A DNA stretch of 64,000 nucleotides from Elephas maximus indicus (taxonomy: Eukaryota; Chordata; Mammalia; Proboscidea; Elephantidae), in assembly GCF_024166365.1 (NCBI RefSeq), contig NC_064819.1, positions 206,671,293 to 206,735,292 on the forward strand, read 5' to 3'. This document shows positions 37,317 to 48,131 of the stretch, in pieces (within the stretch, counting starts at the first letter, position 1; every line of letters starts with the position of its first letter). The position numbers and the translations under genes are program-made. The notes beneath the pieces are model-generated. The model was not told the origin of the DNA, did not search any database, and was given only the letters and a program-made list of their open reading frames with translations.

Positions 37317-38295
37317 TAAGCAGAGAATACCGAAAAGATGTTTACCTGTGTTTTCTTGACTATGCAAAGGCATTCGACTGTGTGAATCAGAACGAATTAT
37401 GGATAACATTTCAAAGAATGGGAATTCCAGACACTTAATTGTGCTCATGAAGAACCTGTACACAGATCAAGAGGCAGTTGTTTGAACAGAACAAGGGCAT
37501 ATTGCCTGGTTTAAAGTCAAGAAAGGTGTGTATCAGGGTTCTGTCTTTTCACCATACTTATTCAATCTGTATGCTGAGCAAATAATCTGAGAAGCTGGAC
37601 TACATGAAGAAGAACAGGGCATCAGGATTGGAGGAAGACTCATTAACAGCCTGCATTATGCAGATGACACAACCTTGCTTGCTGAAAGTGAAGAGGACTT
37701 GAAGTACTTACTGATGAAGATCAAAGACTACAGCCTTCAGTATGGATTGCACCTCAACATAAAGAAAACAAAAATCCTCACAACTGGACCAATAAGCAAC
37801 ATCATGATCAATGGAGAAAAGACTTAAGCTGTCAAGAATTTCCTTTTACTTGGATCCACAATCAATGCCCATGGAAGCAGCAGTCAAGAAATCAAGACAC
37901 ATTGCTTTGGGCAAATCTGCTGCAAAGGATCTCTTTAAAGTGTTAAAAGCAAAGATGTCACTTTAAGGACTAAAGTGCATCTGACCCAAGCCATGGTGTT
38001 TTCAATTGTCTCATATGCATGTAAAAGCTGGACAGTGAATAGGAAGACTGAAGAATTGATGCCTTTGAATTATGGTATTGGCCAAGAATAGCAAATATAC
38101 TACGGACTGTCAGAAGAACAAACATTTGTCTTGGAAGCAGTATGGCCAGAATGCTTCTTAGAAACAAAGATGGCAAGACTTCGTTTCACATATTTTGGAC
38201 ATGTTATCAAGAGGGACTAGTCCCTTGTGAAGGCCATCATGCTTGGTAAAGTAGGGGGTCAGTGAAAAAGAGGAAGACTCTCATTGAGGGTCTTT
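37317..38295 (+). mobile_element. RTE/BovB-like LINE, 5'-truncated
   Basis: Starts in the RT palm (CAGAGAATACCGAAAAGATG) and includes CATTATGCAGATGACACAAC, the HYADDT catalytic box (about 37654-37671). It ends in the C-terminal region without the usual tail. It interrupts a MIR at the point GGCTATAAG. Several frameshifts. Confidence 0.9.
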
Positions 38296-38299
38296 TTTT

Positions 38300-38360
38300 G
38301 GCTTATGTGCTAGGCACCATTCAAAGTGCTTTATATATTTTTTGAATCCTCATACAACTC
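38300..38360 (+). repeat. MIR-bearing unit, copy 1, middle part
   Basis: TGCTAGGCACCATTCAAAGT and GAATCCTCATACAACTC; parallels 39494-39539. Confidence 0.75.
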
Positions 38361-38885
38361 TGTTATGGGCTGAATTGTGTTCCCCAAAAATGTGTATCAA
38401 CTTGGCTAGGCCATGATTCCTGTTATTGTGTGGCTGTCCTCCACTTTTTGATTTGATAATCCTACATATTGTAAATCCTAACCTCTAAGACATTAATGAG
38501 GCAGGATTAGAGGCAGTTATGTTAATGAGGCAAGACTCAATCTACAGGATTAGGTTGCATCTTGAGTCAATCCCTTGAGATATAAAAAAGAGAATTGAGC
38601 AGAGAGAGGTGGGACTTCATTACCACCAAGTAAGAGCCAGGAGGGGAGGATGTCCTTTGGACTTGGGGTCCCTGTGCTGAGAAGCTCGTAGACCAGGGAA
38701 AGATTGATAGGCTGACGACAAAGGCCTTCCCCCAGAGCCAACAGAGACAGAAGGCCTCACCTTGGAAATGGCACACTGAATTTAGACTTCTAGTCTTCTC
38801 ATCTGTGAGAGAATAAATTTCTGTTTGTTAAAGCCATCCACTTGTGGTATTCCTGTTATATAGTAGCACTAGATAAACTGAGACA
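38361..38885 (+). mobile_element. solo LTR, ERVL-MaLR type
   Basis: TGTTATGGGCTGAATTGTG to AGATAAACTGAGACA. Flanks AACTC (38356-38360) and AACCC (38886-38890) are a 5-bp target duplication with one change. It contains GAGAGAATAAATTTCTG as the poly(A) signal region. Confidence 0.87.
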
Positions 38886-38968
38886 AACCCTAAGGAGGTT
38901 GTTATCTCTGTTTAACAGATATAGCACATGATCTAGCAGTTGATGATGACGATGACGATGACGATGAC
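38886..38968 (+). repeat. MIR-bearing unit: end of copy 1 and start of copy 2, with GATGAC repeats
   Basis: CCTAAGGAGGTTGTTATC closes copy 1; AGCACATGATCTAGCAGTTG opens copy 2. It is followed by an expanded (GATGAC)n at about 38942-38968. Confidence 0.75.
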
Positions 38969-39459
38969 TGTCTTAACCCAAGTTTGCTGCTACAAGAGAA
39001 ATATCATGAGTGGATGGCTTCAACAAAGCGAAGTTTATTCTCTTACAGTCCAGTAGGCTAGAGTCCGAATTCAGGGTGCTAGCTCTGTGGGCTCTGGAGG
39101 AAGGTCCTTGTCATCAGTCTTTCCTTGGTCTGGGAGCATCTCGGCGCAGGAACCTTAGGTTTAAAGGACGTGCTTTGCTCTCAGCGCTGCTTTCTTGGTG
39201 GTATGAGGTCCCCACACTCTGCTAGCTTCCCTTTCCTTTTATCTCTTGAGAGAGAAAAGTGGTGCAGGCCACACCCTGGGGAAACTCCCTTTATATTGGA
39301 TCAGAGATGTGACCTGGTAAGGGTGTTACAATTCCACCCTAATCCTCTTTAACATAAAATTACAATCACAAAACGGAGGACAACCACAGACTATTGGGAA
39401 TCATGGCCTAACCAAGTTAATACACACATTTTTTGGGGGACATAATTCAATCCATGACA
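38969..39459 (-). mobile_element. solo LTR, ERVL-MaLR type
   Basis: On the minus strand it begins TGTCATGGATTGAATTATG and ends AGTTTGC...TTAAGACA. A perfect 5-bp duplication ATGAC lies at 38964-38968 and 39460-39464. Confidence 0.9.
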
Positions 39460-39464
39460 ATGAC

Positions 39465-39620
39465 AAATACTTATACAGCACTCAGTATAAGCTAGGCACC
39501 ATTCAAAATGCTTTATAGATTCTCTGAATCCTCATACGACCCTAAGGAGGTTGTTATCCCTAGTTTGCAGATAAGGACACTGAAGGACATAGTAGCTGCT
39601 AAGTAAATATTTGGTGACTG
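39465..39620 (+). repeat. MIR-bearing unit, copy 2, right part
   Basis: AAGCTAGGCACCATTCAAAA, GAATCCTCATACGACC, CTAAGGAGGTTGTTATCC and CAGATAAGGACACTGAAGG. Confidence 0.8.
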
Positions 39621-40246
39621 AAATAAACGAACTATCATCAATCATTTAATTTTCTTTTTGCCCTTAATAACTCATTCTTTCCTAGTCCTGAACTTCTTTT
39701 ATAGTTAGTGTTATGAATTTGCTCTTCAAAACTGGCAGAATCATTACTACAAAGATTGAGAAGAACAGAACACTCTGATTAATATAATTATACTCTAAAT
39801 CAAACCATTAGAACAGAAACTGTTTGGATTTGTGGACAATCTCAATGACCATGACTCCAGAGTCCATTTCCCTACCAGAGTTGTCTGCCTCTACCAAAAA
39901 CATAAATAAGGAAATACAAATACCACCTGTTTTCCTGTAGGAACATCAATGGATTATGAGTTCATGATTAAAACAAATATAAATTATGACAAACCATAGG
40001 AAATTGCTGTTTCTGAAGATCAAAAATGGTCAAATATCAACAATTTCATATGGCTCGACCTAACAGATTCGGCCACATTTTAATGCCGTGTGACTACAGG
40101 ATTTAATTTTTAAGCTAAGGGTGAATAAAAGATGGCTGCAGTTGCTGGAATTTACCCAGGAAGGTGGGGAGTATATGAATATAATCATGTCTGTTAACCC
40201 ACGTTTGCCAAAGCTGCTACACAAGGTAAAAAAAAAAAAAAAATTA
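39621..40246. other. IL20RA downstream region
   Basis: No coding or clear repeat signal; could hold distal 3' UTR of the gene. Confidence 0.4.
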
Positions 40247-40372
40247 ACCAAACCAGTTGCTGCCGAGTCTATTCCGACTCATGGCAACCCCATGAGTAGA
40301 ACTGCACTTCACAGGGTTTTTTCAAAGGCTGATTTTTCAGAGTGAGATTGCCAGGCCTTTCTTCTGATATAC
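40247..40372 (-). mobile_element. AfroSINE fragment in IL20RA 3' flank
   Basis: Antisense, same direction as the gene: CCAGTTGCTGCCGAGTC to GCCAGGCCTTTCTTC. Within or just past the IL20RA 3' UTR. Confidence 0.82.
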
Positions 40373-40482
40373 ATGGTAAATGCCCAGAAAATAACTGTAG
40401 AAGTGTGCTTGCTAGAAAATAATAAACAAGGAGGCTATAGTAAACCCATCTTGGATTAATTTTGCATCCAACTGGACCAACC

Positions 40483-40488
40483 TTTATT
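40483..40488 (-). terminator. candidate IL20RA poly(A) signal AATAAA
   Basis: AATAAA on the minus strand about 220 bases after the IL20RA stop, followed by a moderately GT-rich stretch (GGTTGGTCCAGTTGG). It would give a short 3' UTR. The human gene has a much longer 3' UTR as far as I recall, so the main site may lie further left, beyond the SINE at 40247-40372. Weak call. Confidence 0.3.
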
Positions 40489-40707
40489 GAATGCAATGAG
40501 TTAGCCACCTTCACTGTAAGAGACCCATATGCGTGAACCAGCCACATATATGAGGCAGAGCAAAACAGAGCGAACAAATAAGTAATTCTCACTGACACTA
40601 GAAAATCTGAGTAAGCATCCTTTATGCCAAGTTCTTTGTTGTTCTGCAACTCATTTGCACTCATGTGCTCTGTGACAGTAAGGGTCTGGCAGAGGGAAGT
40701 TTTGGCA

Positions 40708-41505
40708 TCAGTCTTCCATTTGTACGTATAATCCCCAATCCTCCATAAATTGCGTGAGATAGCTTTCATTTTCTTCCAGTCGCTTGTCTGGAGCCTGCTT
40801 CTCATGCAGCCTGGACAAAAGGCCCTCCTCCGTGAGCCCACCACACTCAGAATGCTCACATTTCTCAGACTCATGTTCAAAGTCAGATAATGGAGGCATA
40901 CACAGCCTGCCAGTCTGAGGGTCCCAGTCCACCAGTGTTGTCAATGGCTCTTCCTCTGGCCCCTCCTCAGTGTCTGTGGGCTGCTGCATTGGGTGGTCTA
41001 AGTCTTTGAGCTGGGGAACACATGGATACAATAATGTCTGTTGGACCAAGTTTGCCAAAGGGGCCTCTTGCTCAAATAATTTTCCTTGTATGCACATGTC
41101 CTCCTGCAAGTTAAGCTCTTGGTCTTCAGGCCCCACAGAAAAGTCAGCAATTCTTACATTATATTCATATTCTATGACCGTTTCATCTGTGGCTCTTGTT
41201 CTGCTGAGTGACTCATGTTGGGTGACAGAAGTACCATTTGTGTTTTCCCCCAAGTCACAGAAAATTTCCATGAAATGTGAAGCATACCCTAAGTGTTTCA
41301 CCTCGTCTTCTGCCTGATGAGGCTCCTGGTCCTTGCTGGGCTCAGTATCGTTAAGGTCAGATACATCACTGCTTTTTTCCATTGAACTTACATCCTTATG
41401 AGAAATTTTAGAATCATCCAGAATATTGAGGGTGATAAGGTTAATCACATTTTTTTCAGCAGGTACAAAGAATCTTCTGTCAAATTCATTTTCATAGATC
41501 AAAAT
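40708..41505 (-). CDS. IL20RA: IL20RA exon 7 (cytoplasmic tail, stop codon)
   Basis: Terminal coding exon, 265 codons plus stop TGA at 40710-40708. It begins ILIYENEFDRRFFVPAEK, the membrane-proximal box-like segment that docks JAK1 in IL-20 receptor alpha, and ends YLTQFMEDWGLYVQMED. Other recognisable blocks are VKHLGYASHFMEIFCD, TVIEYEYNVR, TTLVDWDPQTGRLCMP and EGLLSRLHE. The tail is acidic and carries several Tyr residues in the positions of the mammalian receptor (LGYAS, EYEYN, LYVQ), candidate STAT docking sites. Acceptor ATAG ends at 41506. Human IYG is IYE here. Length agrees closely with the human tail, so it looks complete and functional. Confidence 0.97.
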   Translation of the reverse strand: MLIYENEFDRRFFVPAEKNVINLITLNILDDSKISHKDVSSMEKSSDVSDLNDTEPSKDQEPHQAEDEVKHLGYASHFMEIFCDLGENTNGTSVTQHESLSRTRATDETVIEYEYNVRIADFSVGPEDQELNLQEDMCIQGKLFEQEAPLANLVQQTLLYPCVPQLKDLDHPMQQPTDTEEGPEEEPLTTLVDWDPQTGRLCMPPLSDFEHESEKCEHSECGGLTEEGLLSRLHEKQAPDKRLEENESYLTQFMEDWGLYVQMED

Positions 41506-42499
41506 CTATAGAGAGAGAAGAGAATGCTTTTCACCTTTTCACTTTACAGAGACATTAAAAACAGCAGCTAAGTAGAATTTATACTGTCACCAGCTAAAGA
41601 TCTACACTGACCAATTCATGCAAGTGAAAGTTATGCTTGGACTAATACAGAAAACCTCACTCACCAGGAGGCAAGAAACGCAAGACACACAAAATACGTA
41701 AGTGAAAAGTGGTTCACTGGGTGAGTATTTATCCAGCTGAGGACCAGGGTTGACCACCGCCCCTCTTCTCACTGGCCGAGTGAGTGCAGGCAAGTCACTT
41801 AATTTTCCTGAGCTTTAGTTTTATTCTTCTGTAAAAAGCAGAATCTATGCCATGTGAGAAGTGGCAAAGACCAAGTGAGACAGTTTGTGAAATTGCTTGG
41901 TTATTTACAGTTTACCATGTACCCATTGTGGTTACCTGGGCTCCCAGCCCTTTTCTGAGCAGTGGTTACTGTGGACATGTAATGAGGGTGGGCACAAACA
42001 CGGTGTGTAAAACAGGGACATCAGCACAGCAGTACAGATGGTTTTACTTATTCCCCCCTACATCATTCTAAACACTCCGTAATTAGGCCTGAAAGGGAAA
42101 TTCACCTGCCAGGTCATGGCAGACAAGAAACTCTAAAAAAAACATGTCAGGGGAAACATGGAAGGTGTCTATTACCCAAGAGGGTGTCAAAGGTACCTAT
42201 TATCCAAGAGTATCAATTATGAGTTATGTTACAATCCTGTCTACTCTACAACGTAATTCCATTTAACATTACAAAATAAGACCTTCGGCCTCATTCTTTT
42301 ATAAAATTTTTAGTTTCAGAAAGGCACATGTGGGCAATGCTCCTGTGGATTTTCCTCCCAGGAATTTCCCCCTGTGCCATTCAGAAGCTAACACTGAAAT
42401 CCAAACGCAGGCAGAAAAATAGAAAAACTGAACTAACAGGTACAAAGCTATATGTTGTGTACACATGAACACATATTGTAATAATCTCCCAAAGAACTA

Positions 42500-43250
42500 A
42501 TTTTTATTATTAAAGTGTGCTCAGTCCTAAACCCTTCAGTAGATGGTTGGGAAGCACTGGCTTTATCCTTTTTTGCATCTTCTTGCGGCCCCATATTCGT
42601 TACGTGTTTCCATTCCTTGTCTTTCATCTCCAGCCCGACATCCCACTCTCTTCTTTCAGAGTCTTGTCATCTCTCCCCTGGACAACTGCTGCAGTCTCCT
42701 AATGGTTTTTCTTGTTTCTAGTCTTATTCTCCTTAAAAATATCCTGGCCCTGTTATCCACTTGCATCTAAAACACAATACTATGACACTCTCAGCATAAA
42801 ATCCTACGGTGATTTTTCCTTGCCAACAGAATGAAGCCCAAGTTCCTTAGAATAAGGCCCAGTCCTCCCTTTACCTGGCCCTAGCCCCACCTCTCCAATC
42901 TCATTCCACAGCTCCTACTCAGGGACCTCATGGCTCAACAACATGATGTGGTTTCTTACCTACCTCACACTCTTTCATTCCTGCTGTTTCTCCTGCCTGC
43001 AGTTAAGTGCCCTAACTCTTACTTTTCCTGATTAAGTCCTGGGATGAACTTCTCTTGATTGCCCATATGGGATTTCAGGGTTCTCCCCTACAGACCCAGA
43101 ATCCTCAGTGCATGATTCCATCTTAGCTGTTCACATAGTATGAAGTCACATCTAGACTTGATCATTTAGAAGGACAGGGATCATCACTTAATTCATCTCA
43201 GTACCCCCAGGACCTAGAATAATCCAATCATTTGATATAAATTCTTGGTC
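42500..43250 (+). repeat. L2, in IL20RA intron 6
   Basis: Long old L2 piece: CTCTCCCCTGGACAACTGC, AGAATGAAGCCCAAGTTCC, and at the end GAAGGACAGGGATCATCAC and CAGTACCCCCAGGACCTAG. Confidence 0.75.
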
Positions 43251-43433
43251 AAAGCTAAGGAACCGTTATCTCTGATTATGTGAGTGAGCTAATCCAGAGC
43301 AGAAAGTGTTTTTTCACTCATCATCAATTTAACTGTACATTCAGATGGAACTGCATCTGTTCTAGAAGCTCCCTCTATGTCCTCCTGAAGGTGTGTTGTT
43401 ATAATAATGACTCCTGCCACACCAAGCACTCAC

Positions 43434-43573
43434 CAAATTTTGTGGGTGTTTCTCTTTGCCAACATGGATGTATCTGTACATGGAGTAGCCCATCACAGAA
43501 AAAATAAACATGGTAACAGATATGGGCAAAACATAGCAGAAGATGATTTTAACCTTCAACGCCAACGTCTGAT
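43434..43573 (-). CDS. IL20RA: IL20RA exon 6 (transmembrane segment)
   Basis: Encodes the short stalk, the single membrane span and the first cytoplasmic residues: KVKIIFCYVLPISVTMFIF, then SVMGYSMYRYI and HVGKEKHPQNL. About 24 uncharged residues (IIFCYVLPIS through VMGY) form the helix, followed by the basic YRYIHVGKEKH stop-transfer region. Acceptor ACAG ends at 43574 and donor GTGAGT is at 43433-43428. It opens with AT (Asp codon shared with exon 5) and ends in phase 0; 140 bp. Residues just inside the membrane belong to the JAK1-binding region of this family. Confidence 0.96.
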
Positions 43574-44799
43574 CTGTAAAAAAGAAACGTGTGGGATCAC
43601 CTTTTGGATGAGTTCCTATGCAAATTAAGAACCATTCTCACACTAGATGGCCGGATTTTCTAGGTAGAGTTGGAGGTTGGTAGGTGTGTAGGGGGGTGGC
43701 TGGGCCAGGGTGCACTGAGGATGGCAGTAACTCCCACCCAGGTCCTGCTCATGATGAGTAAGAGCCCATACACAAATGAAAAGGTCCAGTGGATAGTCTG
43801 ATGAAAACCAGCCCAGGCCCACCGTTGATCAGATTACGGTTGATGGCGATAGCTCATCATGGTTAACTTATATCTGCTATAAGCTCCTGTGCCAGACTGG
43901 GCAGTAGACAAAAAAGCGGCTTTGACATAAATGACAAGAGTCCTAAGGTATTCTTCACACACTAATAAAATCAGCAACAGTGTATGGGAGCAGCTTAATC
44001 CATGCCAACATCGAAAGCTCTTGATGCCTGGGCCCCAGAGAAAGCAGCTAAAGGGTTCAAGACTGGAGGCAGAAGTGTCATGGAAGGTGAGGACAGTCAA
44101 CAATAGCTGGTGGGAAAAGTCTAGGTATGAGATCCTACCTCAGGCTCTTCTATCCTGAACAATTTCTGAAGGGTACGCACAATGGTGCCCTGCGGGTGTT
44201 GCTGGTGAACTTAGGCCACAACTCAGTTCACTCTTAACACAATCACTGTCCTGGCCCTGAGCTTGCTGTAGTTACAAAGAGCCATGACAGCAAGGGCTGA
44301 TGCCACCTAGTGTACATAAGCACATGTTGGCTGCAATACGCCTAATAAAACTGTATCTGTATTTTAAGGTTTGGGGGACTGTGGAAAGCAGACACACTTT
44401 TCAAAGAGTAGTCCTAAAAGAGGCAATACTGATGACAAAAAATGCAGGCCCTCCTCACTGTCTTGAAAGGTATTTCAAGTGGTCTAACAGCTGGGGCATC
44501 AAGGGAAAGGGCTAAACCAGACACATGATGCCCGGTTATTTTTGTTACCTTTCCTAGCCTAGTGAGAAAGGCAGCTGCATCTGCTTACTGGGGAATATTT
44601 AATTTAAACTGCACTTTAGTTCTGCCAACTGCTTAAATGCTTTCTACTGGAGGTTCATTCCTACCATCTGGCCACTGACCAAGCTGAGAGTATACAAAGC
44701 ACTTTTCCAAAAACAAAAATGATCTCTTCAGTGTGCTTTGTTTTTGCCTTTTGCTTGTTTGTCATTTTCTTTTTATTTGACATATGGTAGAGAATCCTT

Positions 44800-44964
44800 G
44801 GAAACCCTGGTGGTGCAGTGGTTAGGTGCTACGGCTGCTAACTAAAGGGTTGGAAGTTCGAATCCACCAGGTGCACCTTGGAAACTCTATGGGGCAGTTC
44901 TACTCTGTCCTAGAGGGTTGCTATGAGTCAGAATCGACGGCACTAGGTTTGGTTTTTTGGTTTT
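44800..44964 (+). mobile_element. AfroSINE in IL20RA intron 5
   Basis: Short-form copy antisense to the gene, with a 14-bp target duplication GGTAGAGAATCCTT (44786-44799 and 44965-44978). Confidence 0.95.
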
Positions 44965-45001
44965 GGTAGAGAATCCTTAATTTTAAAGGAAAATATAGGA
45001 C

Positions 45002-45610
45002 TGTCATGGATTGTATTGTGTCCCCCCAAAATTTGTGTTGTAAATCCTAAGCCCTACCCCTGTGGTTGTAATCCCATTTGAGAATGAGTTTTCTTTGTTA
45101 TGTTAAGAAGCCATATCATATCAGTGTAGGGTGGGTTTTAAGCCAATCACGTTTGAGATACAGAAAGAGCAGATGAGGACAGAAGAGCAAGCAAGATGGG
45201 GGAAGACAGATGCCATGCCACAGGACAATCACCAAGGAGCCAGGGAATGGAAGCTGAAGAGACAAGGACCTTCCTCCAGCGCCAACAGAGAGACAAAGGC
45301 TTCCCCTACAGCCAGTGCCCTGAATTCAGACTTCTAGCCTTCTAAACGATGAGATAATAAATTTCTGTTTGTTACAGCCACCAGAGATGGATTACCCACT
45401 AAGTAAAGTACTGCACGGGCTTACTTGTGCTTACTTTTTAATCCGTAGTGCACGGTTTCACCACATCTGTGAACCCATTAGAAATTGTGTACTACGGATT
45501 AGTAAGTAAACACAAGTAAGCCCGTGTGTACCTTGCTTACTGGTTAATCTGCTCCTGAAAGCCACCTACTTGTGGTATTTCTATTACAGCAGCACTGGAT
45601 AACTAAGACA
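45002..45610 (+). mobile_element. solo LTR, ERVL-MaLR type, carrying a hAT MITE
   Basis: TGTCATGGATTGTATTGTG to GGATAACTAAGACA. Its 3' end is split by the 176-bp palindromic element at 45382-45557. The 5-bp flanks (AGGAC and GAGAT) do not match. Confidence 0.85.
45382..45557. mobile_element. palindromic hAT-type MITE
   Basis: 176 bp, starting CAGAGATGGATTACCCAC and ending GGTTAATCTGCTCCTG. The two halves are near reverse complements over about 75 bases (GCACGGGCTTACTTGTG in both arms). It is flanked by an 8-bp duplication ACAGCCAC/AAAGCCAC (45374-45381, 45558-45565; 7 of 8). CAG...CTG ends with an 8-bp duplication are the hAT signature. No transposase, so it is non-autonomous. Confidence 0.8.
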
Positions 45611-45644
45611 GAGATTCAAAAAATAAGACTTTTCACTTTACATA

Positions 45645-45812
45645 AACCCAAAAACCCATTGCTGTCGAGTCAATTCTGACTCACAGCGACCGTTTAGGAC
45701 AGAGTAGAAACTGCCCCATAGAGTTTCCAAGAAGTACCTGGTGGATTTGAACTGCTGACCTTTCGGTTAGCAGCTGTAGCTCTTAACCACTACGCCACCA
45801 GAGTTTCCTCAC
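45645..45812 (-). mobile_element. AfroSINE in IL20RA intron 5
   Basis: Antisense (gene-sense) short-form copy: CCCATTGCTGTCGAGTC to CTACGCCACCAGAGTTTCC. Confidence 0.9.
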
Positions 45813-46583
45813 CTTATGTATGTGAACGCAAAATTCCCTTGCCATTCTTTGGGATGGTTTCATCTTAAAATGTGGGAGTGGTGTGGGATGAGGAAAGCGA
45901 GGGTATACCTCCATTCCTATCCCACAGTCCGTGATGTGGACTGAGGCCCGGGGTTAACGGTTATGAGCATTTGTCTCTAGACCAGCATGTTTGGAAGAGA
46001 GAAACAGAAGGGTAATGGGTCAAGAGCCACTCGATGAAATCAATCTTTATGATTTATTTTCCTTTCAGGTCTCAGGTTTTGCATTGAGGTTCCTTTTACC
46101 CTGGGGGAAGAAAAGATTAAACAAATGCCATACTCTCAGCCCTATGTCTCCTAAGAGGAATAAGAGTATCTTCAGCCACAGTTCTCCCTGGCAACCAAGC
46201 TCTGGAAAAGTGAGAAAGGGACAAATAAAAGGAGAGAGGAACAGCTGTAAGCGTAAGGAACAAATTACTGACTTGCTGGTCCCAGACCCCGACCCAGCCA
46301 GTCAGTGGTATCTAAATACAACTTGCAGTGCTTGTAATTGCATTCCAGAGGAGAGCAAAAGATTCTGTTCATAAGTGTCTTTAAGGTAATGCTTGGTTTC
46401 TAGCAATAAAATGGTCTGATGTTCTTGAAGGCCACAAGAATTTCTGCTGGCTGGAATGATTATGATTTTAAAGAAGAAAAAGGATGTGTCTAGAAGTTCT
46501 TAACTGTTATTTCCTGAGGCAGGAAGCTGTGAAATGGTGGGAGGCTTGTTGGTGGGAGACTCCAGAGCTGGGACTCAGAGTTC

Positions 46584-46630
46584 CGTGTGTGTGTGTGTGT
46601 GGGTGTGTGTGTGGGTGTGTGTGTGTGTGA
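46584..46630 (+). repeat. (GT)n microsatellite
   Basis: About 23 GT units with GG interruptions; in IL20RA intron 5. Confidence 0.9.
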
Positions 46631-46682
46631 CTGAAAGAGAGGCAGACAGACAGACACAGAGAGAAAACTCCTTCACATTCCC

Positions 46683-46899
46683 TAAGGAGTCCCTGAGCGG
46701 CACAAAGGGTTAAGCACTTCTCCTAACTGAAAGGTTGGCAGTTCGAATCTACCTGGAGGTGTCTTGAAACAAAGGCCTGGTGATCTGTTTCCAAAAGGTC
46801 ACAACCTTGAAAACTCTACAGAACACAGTTCTACTGTGTAACATATGGGGTTGATATGAGTCAGAATTCACTTGAGGGCAATTGGGTTTTTTTGGTTTA
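46683..46899 (+). mobile_element. AfroSINE (long subtype) in IL20RA intron 5
   Basis: AAGGAGTCCCTGAGCGGC head to GGGCAATTGGG; the 8-bp duplication ACATTCCC (46675-46682 and 46900-46907) flanks it. It ends about 185 bases from the exon 5 donor. Confidence 0.92.
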
Positions 46900-47083
46900 A
46901 CATTCCCCAGGCTCAATAGCAGAGTCACAGCTACTCAAAGCATTTCTGGTGATGACGGCTGTTTCTGCCTTTGCCTCAACCTACTTCTTTCAGATATGGA
47001 TTTGTCAAACCTTGTCCAGACTGCCATACTTCTTTCTAGTTTTATCAGATTTCATCAGACCAGCTCACATTTTTAAAACTTAC

Positions 47084-47228
47084 CTTTCAAAGTACTGATA
47101 CAGAGCTCCTCCGAAGGCGGAGTGAGGCGAGGAGGCCCGGGGACAAGGGACTCCACGAGGATGCAGTACAGAGTGTCTGGCTCCAGCCAGGGAAGCACCA
47201 AGGAGTGGCTGGTCACACACTGTGACCA
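47084..47228 (-). CDS. IL20RA: IL20RA exon 5 (domain D2, second half)
   Basis: Encodes the C-terminal half of the membrane-proximal fibronectin-III-like domain: WSQCVTSHSLVLPWLEPDT, LYCILVESLVPGPP and SEELCISTLK. Conserved Cys residues of class II cytokine receptor D2 are present in WSQC, LYC and ELC. Acceptor TAG is at 47231-47229 and donor GTAAGT at 47083-47078. It starts in phase 0 and ends with G, which pairs with AT of exon 6 to make Asp. Length 145 bp. A sequon present in the human protein (NHT, from memory) is SHS here, so one glycan site looks lost. No frame disruption. Confidence 0.95.
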
Positions 47229-47950
47229 CTAGGTCAGGGAATTGCAAACAGCAGTTAGAGCCCATGACTTCAGGTACCACCCCAAACAAACAACTCTAGA
47301 AGGAAACCCAAGACTAACACATGATTAGATCACTTACTATAACTTCAACGTTCTTTTCAGGAACACCTTTAAAATACCCTTTTCCTTTAGCTCAGTAAAG
47401 TATGGCCCAGAACTGAATGGAAACAACTCTGAAACCTGCGAGAGCCAGAACTGGACAGGGCTGTCTTCTTTTTTAGGTCTCACAAGTTTTCCACCTCTGG
47501 CAGCGTGCGATCTTACCACTTTCACTCGTTTTAATGGAAAATATTTGAGTTTTCCTTCCCTGACAGGTTTCCACCTTATGCAGGTTCCGGCTTTCACAGG
47601 TTTAACTATAATAACATATCGATGAATGTTCTTATTGAACTCTGACCTCTCTTTTGCTAACATTTATTTTTTTCCTTCTTGGAAAGTGACCAACAGATGT
47701 TATGCTAGGAAAAACCCTTCATCGAAGAGAAGAAGGTCATCGCACCACACTCCAACAGCAACATCACACTGTGCTAACAGAGTTTCTATAAAGACAATCT
47801 GAAGGCAGTTCTTCACATTTTCTGCACATTAGTTTCAACTCTATCTTGTACCACATCTTCCCAGATTCACGTGCAGAGAATCAAAGCATCAGGGTTGCTT
47901 GTTCCAGCATAAACTACAAAAAGTGATGCCCCATTCAGCTTCAGGCTTAC

Positions 47951-48126
47951 CGTTCTGTTTGATTTGGTATTGTGCACAGACACGTTATACTGCAAAGTGG
48001 GGTATATTTGTTGCATGGAAACAGAACCTTCTTCTGGATTTCTCTTCCACTTCTCTGGAGCCATCAGAACTACTGAAATGGACTTCTCATCACTAGTCAA
48101 AGCAACTGCTGGTGGGCCAATTTGTG
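47951..48126 (-). CDS. IL20RA: IL20RA exon 4 (domain D2, first half)
   Basis: Encodes the start of the second fibronectin-III-like domain. It reads TQIGPPAVALTSDEKSISV, then APEKWKRNPE, SMQQIYPTLQYNVSV and NTKSNRT. NVS and NRT are N-glycosylation sequons. The acceptor is GAAG at 48130-48127 and the donor GTAAGC at 47950-47945. The first two bases complete a Thr codon with exon 3, and the exon ends in phase 0; 176 bp. An AfroSINE in the same orientation as the gene ends almost at the acceptor, so the pyrimidine tract is the SINE's T-rich tail (see findings). The frame is intact, so I treat the exon as functional, but splice efficiency may differ from other mammals. Confidence 0.95.
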
Positions 48127-48131
48127 CTTCA

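Noticed and set aside
38937-38968. Repeats that might be a CRISPR-like array
   Set aside because: Simple (GATGAC)n repeat in a mammalian genome, no spacers.
40970-41317. 115-codon plus-strand frame opposite IL20RA exon 7
   Set aside because: Shadow of the receptor tail; the minus frame is clearly the conserved one.
47337-47663. 108-codon minus frame inside IL20RA intron 4
   Set aside because: Same strand as the gene and basic, but it has no acceptor/donor that keeps the receptor frame, and it falls between exons 4 and 5, which join perfectly without it.
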